A stretch of 55,287 bases of DNA from positions 1 to 55,287 of the forward strand of contig JAMXLF010000102.1 of NCBI GenBank assembly GCA_024281055.1, read 5' to 3'. Numbering within the stretch: the stretch's first letter is position 1; the number at the start of each line of letters is the position of its first letter. The notes beneath the pieces are model-generated. The model worked only from the letters and a program-made list of their open reading frames with translations. It was not told the DNA's origin and ran no database searches. Below are positions 35,878 through 43,489 of this stretch, piece by piece. The position numbers were made by a program, and so were the translations under genes. The stretch comes from Geobacteraceae bacterium. Its GTDB lineage: Bacteria; Desulfobacterota; Desulfuromonadia; Geobacterales; Geobacteraceae.

Positions 35878-36180
35878 TTACGGGTATCCCGCAGCTTTCC
35901 AGGCCTCCACGCCACCCTCCAGGGCCGCGACGTTCGAATACCCCTTCGCTGCGAATTCCGCTGCCCGACCGGCAGACGTATGCTCGTTCGGTCATTGGCA
36001 GTAGAAGATGATCTCCTGCTCCCGGGTGATGCCGGTAAGCCGGGTGCTCAGCTCGCCGAGGGTCAAGGCCCCCTCCAGACGCAGCCGGCCGCACAATTCC
36101 TCGTTTTCGTACGCACAGACGAAGAGCGCCTCCCCGGTCTGTGCCTTCCGCCGTGCCTCATCAGGTTTCACCCGTCTCAC
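35878..36180 (-). CDS. Rhodanese-like selenoprotein (in-frame UGA read as selenocysteine)
   Basis: The frame reads a single rhodanese domain of about 100 residues interrupted by one TGA (35992-35994, codon 63). Before it is EIIFYCQ and after it PNEHTSAGRAAEFAAKGYSNV, GGVEAWKAAGYP, the normal continuation of a rhodanese. The UGA sits two residues after the conserved Cys, in the active-site loop. A hairpin with the fdhF-like GGUC loop starts 13 bases after it. Start is an in-frame GTG behind AAGGAGG; no in-frame ATG is suitable. Selenocysteine rhodaneses are known in Geobacter. A simple nonsense mutation is the alternative. Confidence 0.8.
35959..35978 (-). promoter_or_regulatory. Bacterial SECIS-like hairpin
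   Basis: The mRNA reads CG-U-CUGCC-GGUCG-GGCAG-CG: a 5-bp stem closed by a GGUCG loop, then a bulged U and two more pairs. The loop GGUC and the bulged U are the features SelB recognises in E. coli fdhF. The apical loop lies about 21 bases after the UGA, within the usual range. Confidence 0.75.
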
Positions 36181-36371
36181 CCCGCCATCGCCTCCTCCTT
36201 TCGCTTCCGGTTTCGATCCTTCAGGGCGGAAGCCGCCCCTAGGGAGAAGTGTAGCAGAGAAACCGGCGAGAAAAAGTGGAAGCCTGCGAAAAAACGGCGC
36301 TCGGTCAAACGTTCCCTTCCTTGATCCCGATGGAAAGCCCAAGCTCTCGGGGGGAAGGCGGTCACCACTCC

Positions 36372-36399
36372 TTGACACGTCCGCCATATCTTCTATGCT
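36372..36399 (+). promoter_or_regulatory. Candidate promoter of the YbhB-family gene
   Basis: TTGACA (36372) and TATGCT (36394) are 16 bases apart, giving a leader of about 85 bases. The rest of the 309-bp gap 36181-36489 holds the divergent rhodanese start region and no other feature I recognise. Confidence 0.5.
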
Positions 36400-36489
36400 C
36401 TACAATGTCAGCTCCCTTCTGCGGTCAGTCCTTTCAGCCGGTCCTGACAATCGTGGGGAGCAGGCAAGAACGCCCACAGGAGGTGACCG

Positions 36490-36951
36490 ATGGAATTCAA
36501 GCTTACGAGCCCGGCCTTCAGCCACGGTTCGCAGATCCCGTCCAAATACACCTGCGACGGCGAGGACATCAACCCCCACCTGGTGATCCAGGGGGTTCCG
36601 TCGGGGACGAAGTCTCTGGCCCTGATGGTGGAGGACCCTGATGCCCCGGGCGGGCTTTTCGTCCACTGGGTGCTCTGGGACATCCCGCCGGAAACGAAGG
36701 AGATCCGGGAGCACGCGGCGACGTTCGGGGCGGTTGAAGGGGCGACCAACTGGGGGGACGGCGGCTACGGCGGCCCCTGTCCACCTGCGGGAACACACCG
36801 CTACTTCTTCCGGCTGTTCGCCCTGGACACAAGGCTCCATCTCCCGGCCAGCGCCGGACGGGAGGAGCTGGAAGCGGCGATGACGGGGCACATCGTGGCG
36901 ACGACGGAGCTCATGGGGACCTATGCCCGGACCAACGAGGCACCCCTCTGA
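36490..36951 (+). CDS. YbhB/YbcL family (PEBP/Raf-kinase-inhibitor-like) protein
   Basis: The 153-residue soluble protein matches bacterial phosphatidylethanolamine-binding proteins: an N-terminal L-T-S-P-A-F with G-x-x-I-P-x-K-Y-T-C-D-G, the central MVEDPDAPGG and HWVLWDIP, and a GGYGGPCPPAGTHRY motif forming the ligand pocket. Function in bacteria is not well defined. AGGAGGTG gives an excellent ribosome-binding site. A terminator follows. Confidence 0.95.
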   Translation: MEFKLTSPAFSHGSQIPSKYTCDGEDINPHLVIQGVPSGTKSLALMVEDPDAPGGLFVHWVLWDIPPETKEIREHAATFGAVEGATNWGDGGYGGPCPPAGTHRYFFRLFALDTRLHLPASAGREELEAAMTGHIVATTELMGTYARTNEAPL

Positions 36952-36985
36952 TTCCGGGAATCTGAAGTCCATGCGTCACGGGAAA

Positions 36986-37009
36986 GGCGGCCGACAAGGC
37001 CGCCTTTTT
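36986..37009 (+). terminator. Terminator after the YbhB-family gene
   Basis: GGCGGCC GACAA GGCCGCC followed by TTTTT. It lies 35 bases after the stop codon and 17 bases before the end of the convergent helicase gene, where on the other strand it could also act, with weaker T-run. Confidence 0.85.
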
Positions 37010-37025
37010 CATGCTGGCTAGGCGT

Positions 37026-38372
37026 TCAACGGGTCCGCTGCGTCCTGGTGCGGCGCGCCCTGGACGTTCCGGCGGCGGGTGTCGTGCGGTGATTTTCTTG
37101 GGGGGAGCGCCCGGGAGACTGCCGTGGGCCGTTGCCTTTCTGCTGTGGGGCGGCCGCTGGCGCGGCGGTATTCTTTGGGGTGGACCGGTTGCGGCCCGGT
37201 TGTGGCTGGCGCGGCGGGCGGGCAAATTCCTGGTCATTGCGGGGCGCGGGGACGCTGTAATCGAAGTCGGCTACGGTGCGCAGCTCCAGGGATGTTCCGA
37301 GCGTGCGTTCGATGGTGCGGACCATGGCGCTGTCGTCGCCGGTCACCAGGGTGAAGGCATCGCCGCTTCTGGCGGCGCGGCCGGTGCGGCCGATGCGGTG
37401 AACATAAGCTTCGGCCGTGTCGGGAATGTCGTAGTTGATGACGTGCGAGACCTGGGAGACGTCGATGCCGCGGGCGGCGATATCGGTGGCGACGAGGATC
37501 TGGAAGCTGCCGTCCCGGAAACCGTCCAGCGCAGCCTGGCGCCGGTTCTGGGACAGGTTTCCCTGGAGCGAGGTCGCAGTGTAGCCCGCCTTGGCCAGTT
37601 GCTCCCCGAGGCGCTTGGCGCGGTGCTTGGTCCGGGTGAAGACCAGCACCGATTCGGTATCGGTATGGTGCAGAAGCTCCAGCAGCAGGGGGGTCTTGAG
37701 GTGCTGCGCCACCGGGTACAGGGCGTGGGTGACCGTGACCGGGGGGGCGGTGTTGCCTACCTGGACCGTGACCGGATCGCGGAGGATGTCCTGGGCCAGG
37801 GTGCGAATGTCGGGGGGCATGGTGGCCGAGAAAAGAAGGGTCTGACGCCCCGAGGGAAGGTGCTTGAGAATGCGCCGGATGTCGGGAAGAAATCCCATGT
37901 CGAACATCTGGTCCGCCTCGTCCAGCACGAGCACGTCCAACTGGGCAAGGTCGATGGTTCCCTGGCTGATGTGGTCGAGGAGCCGGCCGGGGCAGGCGAC
38001 GGCGATATCGACCCCGGCTCTGAGCTTCTGTATCTGTGGGTTGATGTTGACTCCGCCGTAGACGGTGGCGCTCCTGATGCGAGCCTGGCGGCCCAGGACG
38101 GTTACTGCCTCGTTGATCTGTTCGGCCAGCTCCCGGGTGGGGGCGATGACCAGGGCACGGACCCGGCCATGCGGTCCATTCATGAGGCGGTGCAGGATCG
38201 GCAGCACGAAGGCGGCAGTCTTGCCGGTGCCGGTCTGGGCAAGCCCCATGACGTCGCGGCCTCCCATGACCGGCGGGATCGCCTGGGCCTGGATCGGTGT
38301 CGGCGTGACGTACCCGGCTGCCGCAATCCCGGCAGCGATTCGGGGGTGAAAATTGAATCTGGTGAAATCCAT
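37026..38372 (-). CDS. rhlE: DEAD-box ATP-dependent RNA helicase (RhlE-like)
   Basis: The 448-residue helicase shows the Q motif (F at 6 and 8, TPTPIQAQAIP), motif I AQTGTGKT (45-52), PTRELA, motif II DEAD, SAT, and the C-terminal ARGID and HRIGRTGRA. The tail after residue 375 is Pro/Arg/Gln-rich and basic, suited to RNA contact. This is the RhlE subgroup, used in ribosome maturation and cold adaptation. AAAGGAG lies 5 bases before the ATG. A terminator sits in the 5' leader. Confidence 0.92.
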   Translation of the reverse strand: MDFTRFNFHPRIAAGIAAAGYVTPTPIQAQAIPPVMGGRDVMGLAQTGTGKTAAFVLPILHRLMNGPHGRVRALVIAPTRELAEQINEAVTVLGRQARIRSATVYGGVNINPQIQKLRAGVDIAVACPGRLLDHISQGTIDLAQLDVLVLDEADQMFDMGFLPDIRRILKHLPSGRQTLLFSATMPPDIRTLAQDILRDPVTVQVGNTAPPVTVTHALYPVAQHLKTPLLLELLHHTDTESVLVFTRTKHRAKRLGEQLAKAGYTATSLQGNLSQNRRQAALDGFRDGSFQILVATDIAARGIDVSQVSHVINYDIPDTAEAYVHRIGRTGRAARSGDAFTLVTGDDSAMVRTIERTLGTSLELRTVADFDYSVPAPRNDQEFARPPRQPQPGRNRSTPKNTAAPAAAPQQKGNGPRQSPGRSPQENHRTTPAAGTSRARRTRTQRTR

Positions 38373-38395
38373 GAGACTCCTTTGCTGCTACAGTA

Positions 38396-38424
38396 ACGCA
38401 AAAAGCCCCGGAAGTTTCCGGGGC
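38396..38424 (-). terminator. Leader terminator upstream of the helicase gene
   Basis: On the minus strand GCCCCGGAA / TTCCGGGGC with a tiny loop is followed by TTTTTG. It lies only about 25 bases before the helicase ATG and no other minus-strand gene precedes it. It must therefore attenuate the helicase transcript or end a short RNA. Confidence 0.75.
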
Positions 38425-38669
38425 CTGCCATGACGAGATATCCGGGTTACTGCACGTAAGATTTATTGACCATAACAGCTTCGGGCAAACCGTGTCAAGG
38501 GCGAAGTTCTGAAAACCGGCATGGGCCCCGGGAGGCGGCCGGTGATTCCCGGGTGCTAGCGGCTCTCTCTTTGTTTCCTTGACGACGGCATGCGTTCACG
38601 TTAAAAAGGAAAAAGCAGCCCGTCCCGCTTACGCTCATCAACCATACCAACCACCGAGAACAGGAACCC

Positions 38670-39656
38670 ATGCCCGAGAGTCCGCATCCATTCCAGAGTC
38701 TCACCCCCGGCTTCATCATGGACGCCGTGGAGAGCCAGGGGTTTCGCTGCGACTGCCGCACCCTCGCCCTGAACAGTTACGAAAACCGCGTCTACCAAGT
38801 GGGGATCGAGGAAGGGGAGCCGCTTATCGCCAAGTTCTACCGGCCGGGGCGCTGGAGCGACGCCCAGATCGTCGAGGAGCACGACTTCTGCCGCGAGCTG
38901 GCCGAACACGAGCTCCCGGTGGTGGCCCCGCTGAGAAACGGCGCCGGGGAGAGCCTCTTTCACCACGGCGGGTTCCGCTTCGCCCTCTACCCGCGCCAGG
39001 GGGGGCACGCCCCGGAGTTCGACAACCTGGACAACCTGCTGGTCCTGGGCCGGCTCCTCGGCCGCATGCACCGCATAGGCGCCGTGCGGCCCTTTGGGCA
39101 CCGTCCTGCCCTTGACAGCCGCAGCTTCGGCCACGCGAGCGTCGCGTTCATCGTCGCCCACTTCATTCCGGAGGAGTACCGCGAGAGCTACCTGGGGGTC
39201 ACCGGTCAGCTCCTGGAGGCGGTCGACGCGGCCGTGGCCGGGGCGAGGGATGTCCGCGTCATTCGCGTCCACGGCGACTGTCACGCCGGCAACATCCTCT
39301 GGCGGGACAACGCCCCGCACTTTGTCGACTTCGACGACGCCCGCACGGCCCCGGCGGTGCAGGACCTCTGGATGATGCTTTCCGGCGACCGGTCGCGGCA
39401 GAGCGCGCAGCTGGATGCACTCCTCGAAGGGTACCGGGAGTTCTGCGACTTCGACCCGCGCGAGCTTCGCCTGATCGAGGCGCTGCGCGCCCTGCGCATG
39501 CTCCACCACAGTGCCTGGCTCGCCCGCCGCTGGAAGGATCCGGCCTTTCCCGCCGCCTTCCCCTGGTTCAACACGGTGCGCTACTGGGGCGAGCAGATCC
39601 TCGCCCTTCGCGAGCAGCTGGCGGCGCTCGCCGAGCCGCCATTGGAGCTTCCCTGA
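38670..39656 (+). CDS. srkA: Stress response kinase A (YihE family)
   Basis: The 328-residue Ser/Thr kinase has the aminoglycoside-phosphotransferase-like fold of SrkA: NSYENRVYQVG as the nucleotide loop, AKFYRPGRWS with the ATP Lys, catalytic HGDCHAGNILW and metal-binding VDFDDAR. The length equals that of the E. coli protein, which counters death by the MazF toxin and extracytoplasmic stress. Start chosen gives the normal N-terminus. The radical SAM gene follows after 8 bases, so the two are likely co-transcribed. Confidence 0.93.
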   Translation: MPESPHPFQSLTPGFIMDAVESQGFRCDCRTLALNSYENRVYQVGIEEGEPLIAKFYRPGRWSDAQIVEEHDFCRELAEHELPVVAPLRNGAGESLFHHGGFRFALYPRQGGHAPEFDNLDNLLVLGRLLGRMHRIGAVRPFGHRPALDSRSFGHASVAFIVAHFIPEEYRESYLGVTGQLLEAVDAAVAGARDVRVIRVHGDCHAGNILWRDNAPHFVDFDDARTAPAVQDLWMMLSGDRSRQSAQLDALLEGYREFCDFDPRELRLIEALRALRMLHHSAWLARRWKDPAFPAAFPWFNTVRYWGEQILALREQLAALAEPPLELP

Positions 39657-39664
39657 GCGCGGCC

Positions 39665-41197
39665 ATGCTCCTCGTCTTCCCCCCGGTCGCCAAACCGTGT
39701 GAGCCGCCGGCCGGCATCGCCAGACTCGCCGGTGCGCTCCAGGCCCACGGTCTTTCCTGCCGGGTGCTCGATGCCAACCTGGAGGGGCTCCTCCACCTTT
39801 TGGGGGAACCACCCGCCGCAGCCGACACCTGGACCCGCCGCGCCCACAAGAATGTCTCCCGCCATCTTGCCGGTATGCGGACTATGGCGACCTACCGCAC
39901 GCCCGACCGCTATGCCAGGGCGGTCAGCGACCTGAATCGCCTCCTTGCCGTTGCCGGTCGGGCAACGGGCGCCGTCGTGGGGCTTGCCGACTACCAGCAG
40001 CCGGACCTCTCCCCGCTGCGGAGCGGCGATCTCCTCGCAGCGGCGGCCCGTCCCGAAAGAAACCCCTTCTACCCCTGGTTCAGCCGGCGGCTGCCGGAGC
40101 TTCTCGACGGGGTGCACCTGGTCGGCTTCTCCTTGAACTACCTGAGCCAGGCCCTTTGTACCTTTGCCATGGCCGGCTTCCTCAGGGAGCGCTTCCCCGG
40201 GGTGAAGATCGCGCTCGGCGGCGGCTTGGTGACCTCCTGGCTCTCCCGTCCCGGCTGGCGCAGCCCCTTCGCCTGCCTTATCGATCATTTGGTCGCTGGG
40301 CCGGGGGAGGGCCCGCTCCTCGCTTTCAACGGCATCGCCGGTCCGGAGCGGCACGCGCCCCCCCGGTACGTGTCCCTCCCGCTTGCCGACTACCTCGCCC
40401 CCGGCCTCATCCTCCCCTACAGCGCGGCGGGGGGCTGCTACTGGAACCGCTGCTCTTTCTGCCCGGAGCGGGCCGAAGGGAACCGCTATCGCCCCGTGCC
40501 GGCCGGGGAGGTGCTGACCGATCTCGAGGCCTTGATTGCGCAGACCCAGCCGGCCCTCCTCCATCTCCTCGACAATGCCGTCAGTCCGGCACTCCTGCAG
40601 GCGCTCGCGGCAAACCCGCCCGGGGTTCCGTGGTACGGTTTTGCGCGGATCGGCCCCGAACTGGCGGACCTGGCGTTCTGCCGGGCGCTCAGGGAGGCGG
40701 GGTGCGTGATGCTCAAGCTCGGGTTGGAGTCGGGGGATCAGGGGGTGCTGGACCGGCTGGGAAAGGGGATCGACCTCGGCACGGCGGTGCGGGTCCTTGA
40801 CAACCTGAAGGAGGCGGGGATCGCAACCTATGTCTACCTCCTCTTCGGCACGCCGGCCGAGAACGAGGAGGATGCGCGCCGGACGCTGGCCTTTGTGGTA
40901 CGTCACCGGGAGGCGATCTCTTTTCTCAACCTGGCGCTTTTCAACATGCCGGCCTTCGGGGAGGACGCCGCTCTCCATGACACCCTGCCCTTCTACGAGG
41001 GGGACCTCTCCCTCTACACCGGCTTTTGCCATCCCCAAGGGTGGGACCGGCAGCGGGTGCGGCGCTTCCTTGCCCGGGAGTTCGGGCGGGAGCCCGCGGT
41101 GGCGGCGATCCTGCGCAGCGACCCGCCGATCTTCACCTCCAACCACGCCCCGTTCTTTGCGGTCAGCCCCGGGCCTGGAGGGTGCGCTCCACCATGA
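39665..41197 (+). CDS. B12-binding-type radical SAM protein with CX4CX2C motif
   Basis: The 510-residue protein has an N-terminal region like a cobalamin-binding domain (MLLVFPPVAKPCEPPAGIARLAGAL; GVKIALGGG near 180) and a radical SAM domain. The iron-sulphur motif is GGCYWNRCSFC, with four residues between the first two Cys instead of three. The usual barrel motifs follow (LKLGLESGDQGVLDRLGKG, YVYLLFGTPAENEEDA). The substrate is unknown. It follows srkA after 8 bases and its last 35 bases overlap the convergent DTW gene. Confidence 0.85.
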   Translation: MLLVFPPVAKPCEPPAGIARLAGALQAHGLSCRVLDANLEGLLHLLGEPPAAADTWTRRAHKNVSRHLAGMRTMATYRTPDRYARAVSDLNRLLAVAGRATGAVVGLADYQQPDLSPLRSGDLLAAAARPERNPFYPWFSRRLPELLDGVHLVGFSLNYLSQALCTFAMAGFLRERFPGVKIALGGGLVTSWLSRPGWRSPFACLIDHLVAGPGEGPLLAFNGIAGPERHAPPRYVSLPLADYLAPGLILPYSAAGGCYWNRCSFCPERAEGNRYRPVPAGEVLTDLEALIAQTQPALLHLLDNAVSPALLQALAANPPGVPWYGFARIGPELADLAFCRALREAGCVMLKLGLESGDQGVLDRLGKGIDLGTAVRVLDNLKEAGIATYVYLLFGTPAENEEDARRTLAFVVRHREAISFLNLALFNMPAFGEDAALHDTLPFYEGDLSLYTGFCHPQGWDRQRVRRFLAREFGREPAVAAILRSDPPIFTSNHAPFFAVSPGPGGCAPP

Positions 41198-41753
41198 GGC
41201 GAAAGAGCTCCTCCAGCCCTGCCTGGACCAAGGGTGATTCGATGATGCCGAAGGCCCGGGCGATGGCCTCGAAGGTCGCCAGCCCCTGAGGATGATGCTC
41301 CCGGCGGATCCCCCAGGAGGTCGGCGGACCTTCGGGGAGCCGGACCATCTCGGCGTGGCCGACTCCGGGGAGCCGCCGTCCCATTCTGGCTGCCTGGCCC
41401 CAGGTGCCGTCCGGCACCACCAGTGTGACCGGCCGGCTGTCCCGCTCCAGCAGCTCCCTGTTCAGGACGGAGGCGTCTTCGCCCGGGTAAAGGAGGAGGG
41501 TACGCCGGTCGGGGGTGTCGAGGTCACTGCAGTCGAGGGGGCGGTCCCGATGTCCATGGACGCGCAGCTCGCTGTTGACCAGTGCTTCCAGGGCCAGGGG
41601 TCCGGTTGCCGTGGGCTTGTGCAACTCGCGGTGGTGCATGACGAGGATGAGGCGGGTGGCAAGGGTGTAGCGTGGAATCGTCGGGCAGATGCAGAGCAGC
41701 ATGTGCATGCGGCAGCGCCGGCAGCGTTCGCTTCGTTTCGATCGGGTACCCAA
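41163..41753 (-). CDS. DTW-domain tRNA aminocarboxypropyltransferase-like protein
   Basis: The 196-residue protein has an N-terminal Cys cluster (CRRCRMHMLLCIC) that binds zinc, and a central DGTW motif with TLLLYPGEDA, typical of the DTW/TapT group. These enzymes add an aminocarboxypropyl group from S-adenosylmethionine to uridine in tRNA (acp3U). Length is normal. The 3' end overlaps that of the radical SAM gene. No adjacent partner. Confidence 0.88.
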   Translation of the reverse strand: MGTRSKRSERCRRCRMHMLLCICPTIPRYTLATRLILVMHHRELHKPTATGPLALEALVNSELRVHGHRDRPLDCSDLDTPDRRTLLLYPGEDASVLNRELLERDSRPVTLVVPDGTWGQAARMGRRLPGVGHAEMVRLPEGPPTSWGIRREHHPQGLATFEAIARAFGIIESPLVQAGLEELFRLMVERTLQARG

Positions 41754-41794
41754 GGTGCCAATGCTCCCGCGAATGGTGGTGACAGGTTTTGTGT

Positions 41795-42175
41795 CTACTG
41801 CGGGTCGCGCCCGTACACGGCGAAGGAGAGGCGGGCGAGTCGGTGGTGCCGGTAGGCGGGATCGACAACGGGTATTCCCTGCCGGTAGATGACGAGCCGT
41901 TCGGCCAAGGCCTCTTCGAAGCAGGCATGGGCGGCATTGCGCAGCGTGTCAAAGACGAAGAGTACCGTGAGCATGGCGTTGTAGCAGGAAACGCCCGTCA
42001 CCTCGTTGGACTGCAATCCGCAGAGACAGGCGCCGACGATGACGAGGGCGATGAAGGGCGCACTGACGAGGATCGTATAAAGAAGCAGGGTCGCACGGGC
42101 CCGGATTGCCTCCTTCGTGTGCCGGACATCGCCCCAGAGGTCGATGTCGTAATCGTCATAGTCGTACCCACGCAT
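41795..42175 (-). CDS. Hypothetical membrane protein, two predicted helices
   Basis: The 126-residue protein starts with an Asp/Tyr-rich soluble segment (MRGYDYDDYDIDLWGD), then a strong helix (about 30-55, containing CLCG) and a second hydrophobic stretch (about 62-82). The tail is basic and aromatic. I do not recognise a family. GAGGAG lies 7 bases before the chosen ATG; an in-frame start seven codons upstream has no ribosome-binding sequence. It lies 41 bases upstream of the DTW gene in the same direction and may share its transcript. Confidence 0.65.
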   Translation of the reverse strand: MRGYDYDDYDIDLWGDVRHTKEAIRARATLLLYTILVSAPFIALVIVGACLCGLQSNEVTGVSCYNAMLTVLFVFDTLRNAAHACFEEALAERLVIYRQGIPVVDPAYRHHRLARLSFAVYGRDPQ

Positions 42176-42419
42176 AGGATATCTCCTCGGGGCCACGGTC
42201 GGTTCACGGTTTCCCGATTATCCCAGCGACAACCGATTTTTGCAAGGCTTATCTAGGGAATTACCACAACCAGGGGTGTTGCTGCCTTTGCGGGGCCAAT
42301 CCACCCAATTGGCTGATAAAACTCCTGCCGTGATGCCGTGTCGATTCCCGACTTTTCAGGAATCCTTCAGCGGGTATAATCTACGTAAATCCATACGCTG
42401 TTTGTGGCCGGAGGTGCCG

Positions 42420-42785
42420 ATGCTCTACCAGTTGCTTGCCGATTTGGTCGTGCTCGTTCACGCTCTGTTCGTCCTTTTCGTGGTCATGGGCGGGATTGCG
42501 GTGCTGCGCTGGAGGCGGCTGGTGTGGCTCCACCTGCCAGCGGTCGCCTGGGGGGTGGCGATCGAGCTGGGGGGATGGGTCTGTCCCCTCACGTACCTGG
42601 AAAACTACTTCCGGCGGCGGGGCGGAGAAGCGGGTTATAGTGGCACCTTCATTGCCCGGTACCTGGAGCCGCTCCTCTATCCGTTGGGCCTGACCCGTCA
42701 ATTTCAGCTGGTTCTCGGACTGGCGGCCTTTTTTGTCAATATTGCGATCTACGCCTTGATCTGGAGAGGCCGTCACCGGACCTGA
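42420..42785 (+). CDS. DUF2784 family membrane protein
   Basis: The 121-residue protein has three or four helices and matches the DUF2784 pattern: LLADLVVLVHALFVLFVV at the start, then W-x-H-L-P-A-V-A-W, ELGGWVCPLTYLEN and a C-terminal helix. Function is unknown. GGAGGTG lies 4 bases before the ATG, and TATAAT at 42375 is a good -10 candidate without a clear -35. Confidence 0.88.
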   Translation: MLYQLLADLVVLVHALFVLFVVMGGIAVLRWRRLVWLHLPAVAWGVAIELGGWVCPLTYLENYFRRRGGEAGYSGTFIARYLEPLLYPLGLTRQFQLVLGLAAFFVNIAIYALIWRGRHRT

Positions 42786-43111
42786 TGGATGGGGCTTCGG
42801 TTAAAAGGGCGGCAACGCTGTTCGATAACGCGTCGGTAGCCGTCGTATAGAACCCCGGAAAGCTATCGGTCCGGAATTTGCTAGACGTTGTTATACAAAC
42901 CCTATTGAACGCTGCGGACCGGAGCACTGTCAGCGGGGTTTGTTCTTGTATGCGGGAGTTGGCGCCATGCTGAGCAGTGACAGCAGGATGAACGCAAAAT
43001 GTCACTGATACGGCCTTATGGCGGAATCACGGGTAAGTTCGTATGGTAAGAACAATTGCCTGCCAGGTGAGAATCCCCGTTGCGATGTGAATTTTTCTGC
43101 GGGAGTCGATT
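42786..43111. other. 326-bp gap without a recognised gene
   Basis: The gap between the DUF2784 and PilZ genes contains several short hairpins (for example GTTC-GTATGGTAA-GAAC near 43039) but no known riboswitch, tRNA or convincing reading frame. The GGGAG just before 43112 is the ribosome-binding site of the PilZ gene. Confidence 0.5.
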
Positions 43112-43486
43112 GTGACAAAGATGTCCGAGCAGCCCCAGGAAAAGATAGAGCCCCGGTATCGGGTCCGGCTCGCCATATACTATGGTTCAGAACAGCAGCA
43201 ACTGATGACCAATTATTCGGTCAACATGAACACGGGCGGGATATTCATCGAGTCGAACAGGATCCTTCCCGTCGACACCCCGCTCGTGGTGGAATTCATG
43301 CTGCCGGGCAAGAAAGGCAAGCTTATCACCTGCAAGGCCCGGGTGGCATGGACCAACGAGCCGGGAGACCGGAAATCGCCGCAACTCCCCGCCGGCATGG
43401 GGCTCCAGTTCCTGGGCCTCCCCCTTGATGACCTTCATGCCATCCGTGATTTTCTGGAATTCGGCGAACTATCCCCCACCTGGTGA
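43112..43486 (+). CDS. PilZ domain protein, probable c-di-GMP receptor
   Basis: The 124-residue single-domain protein shows the PilZ pattern: an RxxxR-like start (EPRYRVRLAIYY), then N-Y-S-V-N-M-N-T-G-G-I-F-I in place of D/NxSxxG, and the late strand GMGLQFLGL. It should bind cyclic di-GMP, made by the GGDEF proteins in this window. The start is GTG with GGGAG seven bases upstream; an ATG three codons on is possible. The exporter gene follows after 3 bases. Confidence 0.9.
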   Translation: MTKMSEQPQEKIEPRYRVRLAIYYGSEQQQLMTNYSVNMNTGGIFIESNRILPVDTPLVVEFMLPGKKGKLITCKARVAWTNEPGDRKSPQLPAGMGLQFLGLPLDDLHAIRDFLEFGELSPTW

Positions 43487-43489
43487 TCG

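Noticed and set aside
35992-36180. Rhodanese gene as a pseudogene broken by a nonsense codon
   Set aside because: The frame after the TGA keeps a full rhodanese C-terminus, the only lesion is UGA at the active-site loop, and a SECIS-like hairpin follows at the right distance.
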